The notes: generated by a model not told the origin, from the letters alone. Shown: positions 17,153 through 25,724, counted from the first letter of the stretch. The stretch is 64,000 nucleotides of DNA from SIG299 sp964544055 (GCA_964544055.1 CAZJAA010000012.1:6354-70353), one strand, 5' to 3'. A program made the numbers and translations.

Positions 17153-17998
17153 ATGATAGAAAGCTTTGATGATGTATTTCAGGCAGCAGAAAAAGAGGTA
17201 GAGGCCGGTATGCAGCTCGTTTTGGAGCAGGATGAAATTGATATATACCAGTTTCTGGAAATTGTTGCTACGGTTTCTGCTAAAGCAGATAATGATGCTA
17301 ATTTATTTCACATTTTATATAAAAAAAACAGGGAAAAAAGAACACTGTATGCTCATTCCATCAATGTATCTATTTACGCAGAGCTTTTGGCAAAATGGCT
17401 GGAACTTCCGGCCGAAGAGGTAGAGTTAGCCGGTATGGCGGGACTTTTGCATGATATCGGACTTTTGATTTGTCATCAGGACGGCGAACGAAAGATGACA
17501 TTTCATGGTGAATATGAAAACAAATGCGGATTTAATCATATGGTATATGGTTACAAGCTGGTGAAAAATCTGGATGTGGATATTCAACTGAAACAGGCAA
17601 TTCTTACGCATCATGAGCGTATGGATTTAAGCGGTTTTCCAAATAAATTGTCTTATAAAAATCTGAATCATGTGTCAAACATTGTTGCGATTGCAGATGC
17701 CTATGATACGCTTACCATGAAAGAAGAAGGGTACGAGGCAATGTCACCGCTGGAAACACTTAGTTATATGTTTGATAATTGCTACATAAAGTTCAATTCG
17801 CAGATGCTGGTCTGCTTTATTGAACATACGGTTCAGAATTTTATCCAGTATGAGGTGTGCTTAAGTGACGGCCAAAAGGGAAAAATTGTTATGCCAAATA
17901 AGAAAGAGCCGGCAAGACCGTTAATTGTGTCAGAAAACGGAGAGTTTATTGACCTTGCGTTAAGAAAAGACTTGATTATAACGGAAATGTACTATTAA
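17153..17998 (+). CDS. HD-GYP domain protein (cyclic-di-GMP phosphodiesterase-like)
   Basis: A 281-residue protein with an HD-GYP domain. Seen: AHSINVSIYAELLAKWL, the HD pair in GLLHDIGLL (about residue 103), HHERMDLSGFP (the family's HHE...DGSGYP, with DLSGFP here), and AIADAYDTLT. The G-Y-P triad is therefore altered to G-F-P, so hydrolysis of c-di-GMP should be tested rather than assumed. The 80 N-terminal residues show no recognised sensor. ATG 17153 has AGGAGGGG; the longer 17105 start has no site. Confidence 0.82.
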   Translation: MIESFDDVFQAAEKEVEAGMQLVLEQDEIDIYQFLEIVATVSAKADNDANLFHILYKKNREKRTLYAHSINVSIYAELLAKWLELPAEEVELAGMAGLLHDIGLLICHQDGERKMTFHGEYENKCGFNHMVYGYKLVKNLDVDIQLKQAILTHHERMDLSGFPNKLSYKNLNHVSNIVAIADAYDTLTMKEEGYEAMSPLETLSYMFDNCYIKFNSQMLVCFIEHTVQNFIQYEVCLSDGQKGKIVMPNKKEPARPLIVSENGEFIDLALRKDLIITEMYY

Positions 17999-18057
17999 GC
18001 GATGAACTCCCGGAATATTATGTTAGAAGAATATTGGGAGTACATAAGTGATACAAT

Positions 18058-18102
18058 GAGGTAATTTATAAGGTGGACTTATAAATTACCTCTGTTTTTT
18101 TT
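18058..18102 (+). terminator. Terminator after the HD-GYP gene
   Basis: GAGGTAATTTATAAG pairs perfectly with CTTATAAATTACCTC (15 bp) and is followed by T residues. A second, bulged hairpin (CTCCCGGAATATT with AATATTGGGAG) lies at 18007-18040. Confidence 0.88.
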
Positions 18103-18163
18103 CACGATTGAACCGATTGCCAAAAATCGATGGAAATGTTACCATAAGAAAGTAGGTTCAGAG

Positions 18164-18229
18164 AAACAAAGGAGGAAAATCCTCTGCTCGCAGAGGCTCG
18201 CATTTTCACTCCGTGAAAACAAAGGAGGA
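18164..18229 (+). repeat. Duplicated ribosome site flanking a small hairpin insert before purO
   Basis: The 13-bp sequence AAACAAAGGAGGA occurs at 18164-18176 and 18217-18229. Between them lie 40 bp with two perfect hairpins, CCTCTGC-TC-GCAGAGG (18181-18196) and TTTTCAC-TCC-GTGAAAA (18203-18219). Only the second copy is correctly spaced for the purO ATG; the first can pair with the adjacent TCCTC. The layout resembles a small insertion that duplicated its target. Confidence 0.6.
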
Positions 18230-18234
18230 TTGGC

Positions 18235-18945
18235 ATGTTATTATCATTAGAACAGGAATTAAAGCAGAATGCATATCCGGGCAGAGGCATTGTCATCGGA
18301 AAGTCAGAGGACGGAAAGTATGCAGTAACCGCTTATTTTATTATGGGCAGAAGCGAAAACAGCCGCAATCGCGTGTTTGTAGAGGATGGAGCAGGTATCC
18401 GTACCCAGGCGTTTGACCCATCCAAGTTGGTTGACCCAAGCCTGATTATTTATGCTCCGGTGCGAGTTCTCGGCAACAAGACCATTGTAACTAATGGTGA
18501 CCAGACAGATACAATCTATGAACTGATGGACAAGCAGATGACCTTTGAACAGTCTTTGCGCACCAGGGAGTTTGAACCGGATGCTCCAAACTACACACCA
18601 AGAATTTCCGGTATTATGCATGTTGAAAATGGTTTGTATAACTATGCAATGTCCATTTTAAAGAGCAACAACGGCGACCCATCCGGCTGCAACCGCTACA
18701 CCTTTGCCTACACAAATCCAAAGGCAGGGGAAGGACGTTTTATTCATACTTACAAGTGTGACGGCAATCCACTTCCAAGCTTTGAGGGAGAACCAAAGGC
18801 AGTTGACATCTCCGGTGATATAGATACGTTTGGCGATATGATCTGGAACAGCTTGAATGAAGAAAATAAAGTTTCCCTGTTTGTGCGTTACATCGATATT
18901 GCAACTGGCGAGACAAAGTCTAAGATTTATAACAAAAACAAATAA
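18235..18945 (+). CDS. purO: IMP cyclohydrolase, PurO type
   Basis: A 236-residue protein of the archaeal-type IMP cyclohydrolase family, closing the ring of FAICAR to give IMP, the last step of purine synthesis. The family core is visible: AYPGRGIVIGKSEDGKYAVTAYFIMGRSENSRNRVF near the N-terminus and TPRISGIMHVENGLYNYAMSILKSNNGDPSGCNRYTFAY in the middle. The next gene encodes the preceding enzyme, AICAR formyltransferase, which agrees with the call. Together they replace the usual bifunctional PurH. Start has AAAGGAGG seven bases upstream. Confidence 0.9.
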   Translation: MLLSLEQELKQNAYPGRGIVIGKSEDGKYAVTAYFIMGRSENSRNRVFVEDGAGIRTQAFDPSKLVDPSLIIYAPVRVLGNKTIVTNGDQTDTIYELMDKQMTFEQSLRTREFEPDAPNYTPRISGIMHVENGLYNYAMSILKSNNGDPSGCNRYTFAYTNPKAGEGRFIHTYKCDGNPLPSFEGEPKAVDISGDIDTFGDMIWNSLNEENKVSLFVRYIDIATGETKSKIYNKNK

Positions 18946-19005
18946 CCGTTGCGGCACAGAACTTAGAACTGGAATATATAACCATTGCGGTACAGAACTT
19001 AGAAC
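18942..19005. repeat. Two direct repeats between purO and the AICAR transformylase gene
   Basis: Two 28-bp units (18942-18969 and 18978-19005) starting 36 bp apart differ at two positions; the shared core is ACAGAACTTAGAAC. The first unit contains the purO stop codon. Confidence 0.8.
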
Positions 19006-19100
19006 AGATGTACATAAGCGTTATCAGTCTGTACATTTGGATGGAGCTGCGTCATTGCTACTCAAATAAAATTTACACATAGAAAGAAAGGGATTAACGT

Positions 19101-20276
19101 ATGAACGAATTGGAATTAAAATATGGCTGTAATCCAAATCAGAAGCCAAGCAGAATTTATATGGAAGATGGGGAACTGCCGATTACGGTTTTAAATGGCA
19201 AGCCGGGCTACATCAACTTTCTAGATGCCTTTAACGGCTGGCAGTTAGTCAGTGAGTTAAAAAAGGCAACCGGTCTTCCTGCAGCAACTTCCTTTAAACA
19301 CGTTTCTCCAGCCGGTGCAGCAGTAGGACTTGCTCTGACCGAGGTGGAAAAGCAGATTTACTGGGTAGCGGATATGGGTGAGCTGACACCGTTAGCAAGT
19401 GCTTATGCAAGAGCAAGAGGTGCAGACCGAATGTCTTCTTTTGGTGACTTCATTTCCCTTTCGGATGTTTGTGATGTTGCTACCGCAAAGCTCATCAAGA
19501 GAGAGGTTTCTGACGGTATCATTGCTCCTGGCTATGAGCCGGAGGCACTGGAAATTTTAAAAGCAAAGAAAAAGGGTGGCTATGCGGTCATTCAGATTGA
19601 CCCGTCCTACAAGCCAAATCCTATAGAGCACAAGGAAGTCTTTGGCATTACCTTTGAACAGGGCAGAAATGAACTTGTGATTGATGATGACTTCCTTGGA
19701 AATATTGTAACAGAGAACAAAAATCTTTCGGAATCGGCAAAGATTGACTTGATTATCGCACTGATTACGTTAAAGTACACGCAGTCAAATTCTGTCTGCT
19801 ATGCGAAAGGCGGTCAGGCAATCGGTATCGGTGCAGGGCAGCAGTCCAGAATCCATTGTACCAGACTGGCAGGACAGAAAGCAGATAACTGGTGGCTTCG
19901 TCAGGCTCCACAGGTGCTGAACTTAAAGTTCCTTGACAAGATTGGCCGTGCTGACCGGGATAATGCCATTGATTTATATATCGGTGAGGAATATATGGAT
20001 GTTCTGGCAGACGGTGTCTGGGAAAATACCTTCGCTGAAAAACCACCGGTATTTACTCGTGAAGAAAAGAGAGCATGGTTAGACGGACTGACCGAGGTTG
20101 CCCTTGGTTCGGATGCGTTTTTCCCATTTGGCGACAACATCGAACGTGCAAAGAAGTCCGGTGTAAAGTACATTGCCCAGCCGGGCGGCTCGGTAAGAGA
20201 CGACAATGTGATTGATACCTGTAACAAGTACCAAATGACCATGTGCTTTACCGGATTACGGCTGTTCCATCATTAA
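19101..20276 (+). CDS. AICAR formyltransferase (stand-alone, PurH C-domain type)
   Basis: A 391-residue phosphoribosylaminoimidazolecarboxamide formyltransferase. It transfers a formyl group from 10-formyltetrahydrofolate to AICAR. Family features seen: KYGCNPNQKPSRIY at the N-terminus, SFKHVSPAGAAVG with the catalytic Lys-His pair, KYTQSNSVCYAKGGQAIGIGAGQQSRIHCT and VKYIAQPGGSVRDDNVI near the end. The IMP cyclohydrolase domain of PurH is missing; that job falls to purO upstream. A GAAAGAAAGGG site precedes ATG. Confidence 0.93.
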   Translation: MNELELKYGCNPNQKPSRIYMEDGELPITVLNGKPGYINFLDAFNGWQLVSELKKATGLPAATSFKHVSPAGAAVGLALTEVEKQIYWVADMGELTPLASAYARARGADRMSSFGDFISLSDVCDVATAKLIKREVSDGIIAPGYEPEALEILKAKKKGGYAVIQIDPSYKPNPIEHKEVFGITFEQGRNELVIDDDFLGNIVTENKNLSESAKIDLIIALITLKYTQSNSVCYAKGGQAIGIGAGQQSRIHCTRLAGQKADNWWLRQAPQVLNLKFLDKIGRADRDNAIDLYIGEEYMDVLADGVWENTFAEKPPVFTREEKRAWLDGLTEVALGSDAFFPFGDNIERAKKSGVKYIAQPGGSVRDDNVIDTCNKYQMTMCFTGLRLFHH

Positions 20277-20363
20277 GAAACTTTTTGTTTCCATATACAT
20301 AACAAAATAATAGATGTCATTTATGACACCTCAGGCAGGAAATCTGAAAAGCTCAAAGCCCTT

Positions 20364-20771
20364 GTGTTGAAGTCGGCAAAAGATTTTCTTCTATTATACC
20401 AGTCTATTCCAGACCAGAGTGCCGCTGCGATAGCTGGGCGAAAAACCTTTTACGGACAAGTACCCCGCACGGCAAACGAAATGTACGAACATACCAAAAA
20501 TGTAAATGCGTATTATTTCGGGGAGATTGATGTGGATGCCGACAACGACGGCAACATTTATGAATGCCGCAAGTGCGGGTTTGAAGCACTGGAAAGAACG
20601 CCCGATTTTCTCCAGAATGCTGTGATTGAAGGCAGCTACGGCGAAGATTGGTCACTTCGGAAGGTTCTTCGTCGCTTTGTTTGGCACGACCGTATCCACG
20701 CAAGAGCCATGTATCGAATGGCAGTAAAAGTGTTTGGAGCGGAGAATGTGGCAAATCCGTTTTGTTTTTGA
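20364..20771 (+). CDS. Uncharacterised protein, probably lacking its N-terminus
   Basis: A 135-residue product from a GTG start with no good ribosome site. It contains a CRKCG knuckle near residue 69 and a helical C-terminus (WSLRKVLRRFVWHDRIHARAMYRMAVKVFG) reminiscent of DinB-like proteins. The same frame is open upstream to the stop codon of the preceding gene (20277) and encodes plausible protein there (IIDVIYDTSGRKSEKLKALV), but no ATG, GTG or TTG occurs earlier. This suggests a gene truncated at its 5' end. Base usage is more GC-rich than its neighbours. Function unknown. Confidence 0.45.
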   Translation: MLKSAKDFLLLYQSIPDQSAAAIAGRKTFYGQVPRTANEMYEHTKNVNAYYFGEIDVDADNDGNIYECRKCGFEALERTPDFLQNAVIEGSYGEDWSLRKVLRRFVWHDRIHARAMYRMAVKVFGAENVANPFCF

Positions 20772-20785
20772 AAGGATGAAAAACT

Positions 20786-21067
20786 ATGAAATTGATAAGT
20801 GTCTGTGGCATGGATTGTAGTATGTGTTATTGTTTTGGCAAGATGTGCACTGGCTGTAATTCCTGTGAGGGAAAAGTGTTTCATGCACAGGAAGGAAAGG
20901 CTTGTCCGATTTATGACTGTGTCAGAAATAATAAGTGTATGCAAAATTGTGGCAAATGTGGCGAAGTGCCTTGTAAGATATGGTTTGATACCAGAGATCC
21001 AAAGTTTTCAGATGAAGAATTTAACGAAAATGTAGCTATGAGAGTACAGGCATTGAAAAAGGAATAG
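20786..21067 (+). CDS. Cysteine-rich DUF3795-like protein
   Basis: A 93-residue protein with thirteen cysteines. The pattern CGMDCSMCYC...CTGCNSCEGK and CPIYDCVRNNKCMQNCGKCGEVPCKIW matches the DUF3795 family, presumed to bind zinc or an Fe-S cluster. It starts 15 bp after the preceding gene behind GAAAGGATG and runs directly into the TfoX-like gene; the trio may be one unit. No function is established for the family. Confidence 0.75.
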   Translation: MKLISVCGMDCSMCYCFGKMCTGCNSCEGKVFHAQEGKACPIYDCVRNNKCMQNCGKCGEVPCKIWFDTRDPKFSDEEFNENVAMRVQALKKE

Positions 21068-21073
21068 GTGTTT

Positions 21074-21400
21074 ATGTCAAAGAATAAAGAACTAGCAGAT
21101 TATATAATGGACCAATTATCTGATTTAGGAAATGTACGAAATATTCCTATGATGGGTGGCTATATTTTTTATTATAAAGAGCGGATATTTGGTGGGATTT
21201 ATGGCAATGGCTTTCTGGTAAAGATAACTGAGGCTAGTAAAAAATATATGCCTGATAGTGAACCGGAACCACCATATGAAGGTGCGAAACCTATGTTACC
21301 GGTAACTATTTTGGATGATAGAACTACATTACAGAATATGGTGGAAGAAATGTATTCGGAATTGCCGGAGAGAAAACCCAAAAAGAAAAATCCGAAGTAG
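21074..21400 (+). CDS. TfoX/Sxy N-terminal domain protein
   Basis: A 108-residue protein matching the TfoX N-terminal domain (LADYIMDQLSDLGNVRNIPMMGGYIFYYKERIFGGIYGNGFLVKI). In Gammaproteobacteria TfoX/Sxy controls competence, but stand-alone domains in Firmicutes are of unknown role and a competence function should not be assumed. ATG at 21074 is preferred to the GTG at 21068; both are only a few bases after the DUF3795-like gene, so it is likely cotranscribed. Confidence 0.75.
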   Translation: MSKNKELADYIMDQLSDLGNVRNIPMMGGYIFYYKERIFGGIYGNGFLVKITEASKKYMPDSEPEPPYEGAKPMLPVTILDDRTTLQNMVEEMYSELPERKPKKKNPK

Positions 21401-21565
21401 TGATATGGAAGGTTTGTCAAAAAGTGGAGCACCTATGTAAATATCAGGGATTTTAGGGGTAGGTTGCTCTTAAAGTTTTCCTGTAAATATTGGCATAGCA
21501 GAACGATGATAGGTTTTGCTATGTCTATTTTTTTATTAAAGAAAATTTTGTGGGAAAGAAACTTC

Positions 21566-21645
21566 GCTAATCTTCCAAATGAAAATCTGCCAACCTTACG
21601 ATTAAAAAAAGCCAACTTTCCGAAAAATATTCCGCCAATCTTCCC
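21566..21645. repeat. Four degenerate repeats GCCAAYCTTCC, about 22-bp period
   Basis: The core occurs at 21566, 21589, 21611 and 21634 (steps of 23, 22 and 23 bp) with AT-rich spacers. The surrounding gap 21401-21662 carries no convincing gene. Confidence 0.6.
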
Positions 21646-21662
21646 AAAAATATTGTAAACAT

Positions 21663-22337
21663 TCTGATATTAACCGTGCAGATGATGTACAAAAAAATCC
21701 GGAAAAAGTAAAAAGGCTGCTTCGTTCCTATGCAAGAAATCAGGGAACTCAGATACCGAACACGGTGCTGGCGCAGGATGTGGCTGCGAATGATGAATCG
21801 TCCCTTAGTGACGAAACAGTTGCGTCCTATGTCAATGCTTTGCGTAAGATATTCGTAGTTGAGGATATGCCTGCATGGAATCCATATTTACGGTCAAAAA
21901 CAGTAATCCGATCATCTGACACGCGGTACTATATCGATCCATCCATTGCTGCCGCAGCTTTGGGTATCGGTCCGAATGACCTTGTAAATGACCTTAAAAC
22001 CTTTGGTTTTCTTTTTGAAACGCTCTGTATTCGTGATTTGCGTGTGTTTGCAGATGTGCTGAACGGCATGGTTTATCATTATCGGGATAAAGATGGGCAG
22101 GAATGTGATGCAGTCATTCATCTGCGAAACGGAAAATACGGACTGATTGAGATTAAACTTGGAGGTGATATGCTCATCGAAGAAGGCGCAAAGAGTCTGA
22201 AAGCAATGGAAGCTAAAATCGACATCGATAAAATGCAAGCTCCGTCTTTCCTTATGGTTCTGACCGGAACCGGAGATTATGCATATTGCCGTCACGATGG
22301 CGTTTATGTTGTGCCAATCGGAAGTTTAAAAAACTGA
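21663..22337 (+). pseudogene. C-terminal remnant of an AAA ATPase with DUF4143
   Basis: The frame from 21663 encodes the DUF4143 region of the ATP-binding family found widely in anaerobes: SDINRADDVQKNPEKVKRLL, LSDETVASYVNALRKIFVVEDMPAW, GFLFETLCIRDLRVFAD, and the nuclease-like VIHLRNGKYGLIEIKLGG. The N-terminal half with the P-loop is absent; upstream is repeat-rich sequence with no matching frame and no proper start. It is therefore a 5'-truncated relic. A GTG at 21765 could start a 190-residue fragment but has no ribosome site. Confidence 0.8.
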
Positions 22338-22377
22338 GAAAACACTGTTTTACTCATCGGGTGGTGTGGAGCTAATC

Positions 22378-22443
22378 GCCATATAGAAACAAATCGCAGT
22401 CCTGCAGGCAAGCCTGCGTCCTGCGTCTTTGTTTCTATATGGC
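22378..22443. repeat. Perfect 16-bp inverted repeat forming a nested hairpin
   Basis: GCCATATAGAAACAAA (22378-22393) is matched by its exact complement at 22428-22443. Inside it CGCAG pairs with CTGCG and GCAGG with CCTGC, making a nearly continuous hairpin of 66 nt. No T run follows, so it is not a standard terminator. Confidence 0.85.
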
Positions 22444-22483
22444 TGACTAGTTATAAAAAAATCAAGAAATTGCAAGAAAATAA

Positions 22484-22512
22484 TTGCAAATCGGCAGAAA
22501 ATTTAGTAAAAT
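22484..22512 (+). promoter_or_regulatory. Promoter of the EF-G-like gene
   Basis: TTGCAA (22484-22489), 17 bp, TAAAAT (22507-22512). It leaves a 5' leader of about 105 nt. Confidence 0.65.
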
Positions 22513-22623
22513 ATAGGTAGTGGTTTTGAATTAACAAAACGACGAATATAATGTACTGGAGGACGGGCTTTTTAGACATGAGAATTTCAGAAACTGCCCG
22601 TATTTCCGGAATGGAGGTTTACT

Positions 22624-24693
22624 ATGGACGTTTTCAAGTATGAGAAAATCAGGAATGTTGCCGTTTTGGGGCACGGCGGCGCAGGTAAGACCACTTTAGT
22701 GGAGGCATGTGCTTTCACAACAGGGCTGACAAATCGTCAGGGTAAGGTAGAAGAAGGTAATACCATCAGTGATTTCGACCGCGAAGAAATCAAGCGTGGA
22801 TTTTCTATCAGTACATCGGTAGTACCTGTGGTTTGGGAAGATACAAAAATCAATTTCTTAGATACACCGGGTTATTTTGATTTTGTCGGAGAAGTAGAAG
22901 AGGCAATCAGTGCCTGTGACGCAGCTGTTATCGTAATCTCTGCGAAAAAAGGTATTGAAGTAGGCACAAAAAAGGCATGGGATCTTTGTGAAAGATACAA
23001 AATTCCGCGTATTTTCTTTGTAACTGATATGGATGATGATAATGCCAGCTTCCGTCAGGTAGTAGAAGACCTTACAGAAAGCTATGGCAAGCGTATTGCA
23101 CCGTTCCATGCACCAATCCGTGAGAATGAAAAATTTGTAGGCTATGTCAACATTGTAAAGATGGCAGGACGTAAGTTTACAAAGCTGAGTGAATATAACG
23201 AATGTCCGATTCCTGATTATTTAATGGAATATGTAAATAAATACAGAGAAAACTTAATGGAGGCAGTTGCTGAAACGAGTGAAGAGCTGATGGATAAATA
23301 TTTCGGCGGAGAAGAGTTTACCATAACCGAAATTTCTTCTGCACTCAGAAGTAGCGTGACCGATGGCAGCATTATTCCTGTATTTTGCGGCTCCGGATTA
23401 AATGCGCAGGGTACCACACAGATTATGCAGGCGGTTGACATTTATTTCCCATCTCCGAATAAGTGTGTCCTTGTTGGTATGAATACAAAGACAAATGGCA
23501 CCTTTGCAGCAGATTATGATGCAAATAAGCCAATGACGGCAAAAGTATTTAAAACCATTGCGGATCCATTCCTTGGTAAGTTCTCTTTGATTAAGGTATG
23601 TTCCGGTATCATGAAAGCAAATGAAACCGTTTATAATCCAAATAAGGAATGTGAGGAAAAAATTACCCGGCTTTATGTAATCCGTGGTAAGGAAACAATA
23701 GAAGTAAAAGAATTATATGCTGGTGATATTGGTGCTATTGCAAAACTTGACAGCACCTTGACCGGTGATTCTCTTACCGCAAAGGATACCCCAGTTACCT
23801 ATGACCCGCCAAAAACGTCCACTCCTTATGAATATCGTGCCTACCGTGCAAAGAACAAAGGGGAGGAAGATAAGCTCTCCCAGGCTCTTTCCCGCATGAT
23901 GGAGGAGGATCAGACCTTAAAGGTAGTAAGCGACCCTGAAAATCGTCAGGCATTGATTTATGGTATCGGTGAACAGCACTTAGAGATTTCTGCAAGCCGT
24001 ATGGCAGCACGTTACAAAGTAGAAATGGAACTCTCCAAGCCTCGTGTTGCTTATCGTGAAACAATCCGTAAGAAAGTGACAGCGGAGCATAAGTATAAAA
24101 AGCAGTCCGGTGGTCACGGTCAGTATGGTCATGTTATCATTGACTTTGAACCGTCCGGTAACATGGAAGAAGCCTTTGAATTCCATGAAAGCGTGTTTGG
24201 CGGTGCCGTTCCAAAGAATTTCTTCCCGGCAGTAGAAAAGGGTATTGCGGACAGCGTGACAGAAGGTCCATTGGCAGGCTATCCGGTTGTTGGCATCAAG
24301 GCAACCTTAACCGGCGGCTCCTATCATGATGTAGACTCTTCAGAAATGGCATTTAAGACGGCAACCTGTCAGGCGTTTAAGGAGGGTATCTTAAATGCCA
24401 CCCCAATTCTTTTAGAGCCTATCGCAACCATGAAAGTAGTGGTTCCTGAAAAATATACCGGTGATGTCATGGGCGACTTAAACCGCCGCCGTGGTCGTGT
24501 TTATGGAATGAATCCGCTTCCAAACAACAAGCAGGAAATTGTTGCAGAAATTCCGATGTCCGAAATCTGCGGATACTCCACAGATCTTCGTTCCATGACT
24601 ATGGGGATGGGTGTATATTCTTACGAATTTAACCGTTATGAGGCTGCACCATCGGATGTTCAGGCAAGAGTGGTAGAGGAAAGTAAAAAATAA
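22624..24693 (+). CDS. EF-G-like translational GTPase paralogue
   Basis: A 689-residue protein with the five-domain layout of elongation factor G. G1 is GHGGAGKTT (residues 16-24), a switch-I-like RGFSIST and G3 DTPGYFDF follow. The G4 motif, normally NKxD, reads TDMD in FFVTDMDDDNAS, so guanine recognition may differ. Domain IV is indicated by KKQSGGHGQYGHVIIDFEPS and GPLAGYPVVGIKATLTGGSYHDVDS. This looks like the EF-G paralogue of Clostridia rather than the housekeeping fusA, since no str-operon genes surround it. It has its own promoter and a GGAGG site. Role in translation or recycling is unproven. Confidence 0.85.
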   Translation: MDVFKYEKIRNVAVLGHGGAGKTTLVEACAFTTGLTNRQGKVEEGNTISDFDREEIKRGFSISTSVVPVVWEDTKINFLDTPGYFDFVGEVEEAISACDAAVIVISAKKGIEVGTKKAWDLCERYKIPRIFFVTDMDDDNASFRQVVEDLTESYGKRIAPFHAPIRENEKFVGYVNIVKMAGRKFTKLSEYNECPIPDYLMEYVNKYRENLMEAVAETSEELMDKYFGGEEFTITEISSALRSSVTDGSIIPVFCGSGLNAQGTTQIMQAVDIYFPSPNKCVLVGMNTKTNGTFAADYDANKPMTAKVFKTIADPFLGKFSLIKVCSGIMKANETVYNPNKECEEKITRLYVIRGKETIEVKELYAGDIGAIAKLDSTLTGDSLTAKDTPVTYDPPKTSTPYEYRAYRAKNKGEEDKLSQALSRMMEEDQTLKVVSDPENRQALIYGIGEQHLEISASRMAARYKVEMELSKPRVAYRETIRKKVTAEHKYKKQSGGHGQYGHVIIDFEPSGNMEEAFEFHESVFGGAVPKNFFPAVEKGIADSVTEGPLAGYPVVGIKATLTGGSYHDVDSSEMAFKTATCQAFKEGILNATPILLEPIATMKVVVPEKYTGDVMGDLNRRRGRVYGMNPLPNNKQEIVAEIPMSEICGYSTDLRSMTMGMGVYSYEFNRYEAAPSDVQARVVEESKK

Positions 24694-24709
24694 TCTGGTT
24701 TCTTATGTT

Positions 24710-24742
24710 CAGAGGCAGTTCGTGAGAACTGCCTCTGTTGTT
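24710..24742 (+). terminator. Hairpin terminator after the EF-G-like gene
   Basis: CAGAGGCAGTTC-GTGA-GAACTGCCTCTG, a perfect 12-bp stem followed by TTGTT. Confidence 0.8.
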
Positions 24743-24775
24743 ACTTATAAAGGTAATAAAATTATTAACTTTCTA

Positions 24776-24804
24776 TTGACAATAAATAGTAAAAGAGTTA
24801 TTAT
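24776..24804 (+). promoter_or_regulatory. Promoter of the secreted-protein gene
   Basis: TTGACA (24776-24781), 17 bp, TATTAT (24799-24804). Immediately downstream, 24812-24829 is an imperfect dyad (GGTAGTAATATTGTTACC) covering the start-site region, a candidate operator for the neighbouring BlaI-type repressor. Confidence 0.7.
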
Positions 24805-24953
24805 CAAAATAGGTAGTAATATTGTTACCAAGTTAGCGTTTTGGTTGCATAGCGAAACGTTGATACACACAATGTTGGTTGCAAACAGTATTGTGTATGA
24901 GATTCAACAAAATGCGATGATTCGGAAGTGAAATGCTTCAGAAAGGAGTTATT

Positions 24954-25625
24954 ATGAAAAAGAAAGGCATTGTTATTACAGCAATCAGTTCCCTTTTAGT
25001 ACTTGCATGCGTATTTACGGTAGCAAAACCGATTGTTAGCTTTGCAGAAGCACTTGCCAAGGAAGATACCGGTGCATTTGTTGAGGTTTATGAAAAAGAC
25101 AGTGCATCTTTTTCAATGAGCAGAAGCACATCCGGATATGTTGATGTCTTAGATGGCGAACTTCCGGATTTTGCACAGTGGGATGAGAGTGAAGCGTTTG
25201 TTACTGTGTATGAATTGGATAATGAAATCACATCACAAAATAATGCAGATGCAGAGATTCATTATCTGCGTGAAACAAGAAGCGGAGATATTCCTTCTGC
25301 ATTTTGGAATCTGGACACATCCGGTGATTATCAGTATGCCTTAGTGGTAGTACAGAATTTTGTGTATACCGATTTTTGTTTTGGCTGTGATACGGAAGGA
25401 TATATTGCAATGTCTTTTGGCAGCCTTGATACCAATGGCAAGAATATGAGAATTTCGATAATCAATTCTGCAAATGATAGTGTAGTGAGTAGTTGGACCG
25501 GTGATCCGGAATCTATTGCTGGACTTGGCTGGGGTGGATTAAGTGAATTTAGAACTTATTACTTCAAATTTGAAGCGTATGAAGCAGATTCTGTATCCGG
25601 TACTGGCTGGATTATGCACGATTAA
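24954..25625 (+). CDS. Secreted protein of unknown function
   Basis: A 223-residue protein with an N-terminal signal peptide (MKKKGIVITAISSLLVLACVFTVAKPIVSFAEALA). The mature part is acidic and rich in aromatic residues and Ser/Gly; it resembles no family I recognise. ATG at 24954 has GAAAGGAG, while the in-frame 24933 start does not. It has its own strong promoter with an operator-like dyad and lies immediately upstream of a BlaI/BlaR1-type pair, so it is a plausible target of that regulatory system. Confidence 0.65.
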   Translation: MKKKGIVITAISSLLVLACVFTVAKPIVSFAEALAKEDTGAFVEVYEKDSASFSMSRSTSGYVDVLDGELPDFAQWDESEAFVTVYELDNEITSQNNADAEIHYLRETRSGDIPSAFWNLDTSGDYQYALVVVQNFVYTDFCFGCDTEGYIAMSFGSLDTNGKNMRISIINSANDSVVSSWTGDPESIAGLGWGGLSEFRTYYFKFEAYEADSVSGTGWIMHD

Positions 25626-25627
25626 AT

Positions 25628-25656
25628 TTGTACAAAACAGATTTAAATGTTATAAT
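25628..25656 (+). promoter_or_regulatory. Promoter of the blaI/blaR1-like pair
   Basis: TTGTAC (25628-25633), 17 bp, TATAAT (25651-25656). A small GGGTGC...GCACCC hairpin (about 25662-25680) follows in the leader. Confidence 0.75.
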
Positions 25657-25724
25657 GATAGGGGTGCTGAAACAGGCACCCTTAATCAGATTAAAATAAT
25701 TCACAATAGTTTTAGGAGGCATTC

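Noticed and set aside
21566..21645. CRISPR array
   Set aside because: Repeats are too short and degenerate, spacers about 11 bp, and no cas genes are present in the window.
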